From Microterricola gilva (GTDB taxonomy: Bacteria > Actinomycetota > Actinomycetes > Actinomycetales > Microbacteriaceae): 64,000 nucleotides of DNA. The position numbers and the translations under genes are program-made. The notes beneath the pieces are model-generated. The model was not told the origin of the DNA and did not search any database. It worked only from the letters and a program-made list of their open reading frames with translations. Positions within the stretch are counted from its first letter, which is position 1; each line of letters opens with the position of its first letter. The DNA is taken from assembly GCF_004217495.1 (NCBI RefSeq), contig NZ_SHLC01000001.1, positions 2,170,001 through 2,234,000 of the forward strand. The letters run 5' to 3'. Shown here piece after piece: positions 62,682 through 64,000 of this stretch.

Positions 62682-64000
62682 TCACAGCATGCTCAGAACA
62701 CGGCCGGGATTGTTCAGGATCATTCCGACATCACGCAGGAAGCGGGCCCCCTGCTCGCCGTCGACGACCCGGTGGTCGAAGCTGAGGCTGAGCGTCAGCA
62801 CGTCACGGAGGGCGATCTCGCCCTGCCACTCGCGCGGCTCCCGGCGCAGCGCGCCGATGGCGAGGATCCCGGCCTCCCCAGGATTCAGGATCGGCGTTCC
62901 GGCGTCCACACCGAAGACACCGATGTTGCTGATGCTGAACGTGCCGCCGCGGAGGGCCTGCGGAGTCGTGGTGCCAGCCCTGGCCGCCTCGCTCAGCCCG
63001 GCGATCGCGTCGGCGAGTTCGGCGAGACCCATCGCCTGGGCGTCGGAGATCACCGGGACGATCAGGCCGCGCGGGGTCGCAGCGGCGATGCCGAGGTGCA
63101 CGGAGCGGTACTGCACGATCTGCTGTGCTGCCTCATCCCAGTGCGAGTTCAGCTCGGGCGTGCGCCGGGCGGCCAGGCACACGGCCTGCGCGACGAGCGC
63201 GAGGATGCCGATCTTGGGGCCGCCCGCGCTGCGCTCCGCCCGCAGCTCGGCGAGGAGCTCGACGCTCCGCCCGACGTCGACGGTGAGAAAGCAGCTCACG
63301 TGCGGTGCGGTGAATGCGCTCTGCACCATCGCCGCCGCCGTGTGCTTGCGCACACCGTGAATGGGGATGCGGGTCTCGCCGTGCTCGTCGGGGCCTGGAG
63401 CGCTCGCGCGCGCCGTCGCCTGCGTCGCGGCGACGGGTGCAGCGGTGGGTGCAGCGGTTGCCGGGGATGCCTGCGTCGCGGATGTCGCGACGCCCCCACC
63501 GAAGCGCTCGGCGAATGCGGCCTCCACGTCGTCGCGCGTCACGGTTCCGCCGGTGCCGCTGCCCTGGAGCTGTTCGAGGTCGATGCCGAGATCGTGGGCC
63601 AGCTTGCGCACTGGCGGTGTCGAGCGCGCCCGCTCCGCCATGCCGCCCGTCGTCGTGCCAACGGGCCCGGTCTGGCCGGTCGCCCCCGGCACGATCCCGC
63701 CTGCGGCGTCCTCACCGGCATTCTGGGCGAGCACGATCGGGATCGCCTGCGTCTCCAGACGGCGGCGGGCCCGTCGCGCCGGGCCATCGCCGGACTCCGG
63801 CGGGGCCCCGTAGCCGACGAGGTTCGGTGCCTGCGGTTCCGCGGGGGCCTGCGCGATCGGTGCCGTCGGCGCATCGCCGTTGGCAGTCACGTTGCCTGCG
63901 GCATCCGGCACCTCGAAGTCGATCAGCGGCTCGCCGACGTTCACGGTGACGCCCGGCTCCGCGTAGATGCGCGTGATGATGCCGGCGTAGGGGGCGGGCA
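62682..64000 (-). CDS. bkdC: Dihydrolipoamide acyltransferase (E2) of a branched-chain 2-oxoacid dehydrogenase, 5' end cut off by window edge
   Basis: The core of an E1-E2-E3 complex that turns 2-oxoacids into acyl-CoA. The frame runs off the right edge inside the lipoyl domain (PAPYAGIITRIYAEPGVTVNVGEP), so the lipoyl Lys is outside. Then come a linker, an E3-binding domain (TPPVRKLAHDLGIDLEQLQGSG), an Ala/Thr/Pro linker and the catalytic domain with the active His/Asp in SFDHRVVDGEQGARFL. Next to the methylcrotonyl-type carboxylase it is probably the branched-chain enzyme; mycobacterial pdhC in the matching cluster is similar. The carboxylase beta gene starts 73 bases downstream. Confidence 0.9.
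   Translation of the reverse strand, partial: PAPYAGIITRIYAEPGVTVNVGEPLIDFEVPDAAGNVTANGDAPTAPIAQAPAEPQAPNLVGYGAPPESGDGPARRARRRLETQAIPIVLAQNAGEDAAGGIVPGATGQTGPVGTTTGGMAERARSTPPVRKLAHDLGIDLEQLQGSGTGGTVTRDDVEAAFAERFGGGVATSATQASPATAAPTAAPVAATQATARASAPGPDEHGETRIPIHGVRKHTAAAMVQSAFTAPHVSCFLTVDVGRSVELLAELRAERSAGGPKIGILALVAQAVCLAARRTPELNSHWDEAAQQIVQYRSVHLGIAAATPRGLIVPVISDAQAMGLAELADAIAGLSEAARAGTTTPQALRGGTFSISNIGVFGVDAGTPILNPGEAGILAIGALRREPREWQGEIALRDVLTLSLSFDHRVVDGEQGARFLRDVGMILNNPGRVLSML

Noticed and set aside
60872-62785. 637-codon open frame opposite the carboxylase beta gene
   Set aside because: Antisense to a gene with full carboxyltransferase signatures; its composition is shadow-like.
1-64000. 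tRNA or rRNA genes, CRISPR arrays, transposases, prophage
   Set aside because: No cloverleaf with a T-loop GGTTCGAATCC in place, no spaced identical repeats, and no transposase, integrase or phage structural motifs were found.

Overview
The window reads as chromosomal DNA of a high-GC actinobacterium, most likely of the family Microbacteriaceae. The reasons are the GC-rich codon use, the bifunctional PriA-type HisA, the mycobacterial-style SOS boxes beside a lexA/LysM-protein pair, the clgR regulator, and the order dapF-miaA-miaB-recX-recA-DUF3046-clgR ... cinA-pgsA-ftsK ... rnj-dapA ... folA-thyA ... dapB-M16 peptidase, which is typical of the group. The genus is inferred from nothing firmer than this. 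I see no rRNA, tRNA, CRISPR array, insertion sequence or prophage.

Layout. 1-3.2 kb: the his operon, hisC-hisB-hisH-hisA (hisA runs off the left edge). 3.3-4.8 kb: SOS control, a LysM membrane protein divergent from lexA with two LexA-type boxes between them. 4.8-8.5 kb: methionine synthesis, metF and metE. 8.5-14.9 kb: single genes (HIT protein, a lower-GC serine hydrolase that looks acquired, hflX, an RsmC-like methyltransferase, a YecM/VOC protein, a lipase-maturation-factor homologue, DUF503). 15-21.7 kb: the housekeeping block dapF, miaA, miaB, recX, recA, DUF3046, clgR. 21.8-27.5 kb: an apparent insertion in that block carrying a tripartite tricarboxylate transporter (tctCBA) and, divergently, a CitA/DcuS-type two-component system that probably controls it. 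27.5-34 kb: cinA, pgsA, ftsK and a fusion of a rhomboid-like membrane domain with a DUF2156 lysyltransferase-like domain. 34-37.2 kb: a MacB-type ABC exporter with its adaptor. 37.3-42.2 kb: rnj, dapA, an orphan 3-helix membrane protein resembling Pycsar TM effectors, folA, thyA. 42.4-44.7 kb: a cysteine-rich redox run (thioredoxin-like, DUF4395, OsmC) and an SDR epimerase. 44.9-49 kb: a small membrane protein, dapB, a GNAT enzyme, a histidine phosphatase and an M16 peptidase.

Beyond about 49 kb the content is accessory. It has a TetR regulator, an aldo/keto reductase, a tight six-gene operon HAD phosphatase-phnD-phnC-phnE-phnE-rpiR that looks like uptake and dephosphorylation of a phosphorylated or phosphonate compound under SIS-domain control, an unrecognised protein, and a branched-chain acyl-CoA catabolic run (E2 dihydrolipoamide acyltransferase, methylcrotonyl-type carboxylase beta and alpha, MaoC hydratase, CitE-type lyase). 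That run resembles the mycobacterial leucine/itaconate cluster. The E2 gene is cut by the right edge.

Across the window the octamer GGATGCCG (or its complement CGGCATCC) recurs roughly 70-75 times by hand count, far above what base composition predicts. I also see several 15-base tandem repeats.
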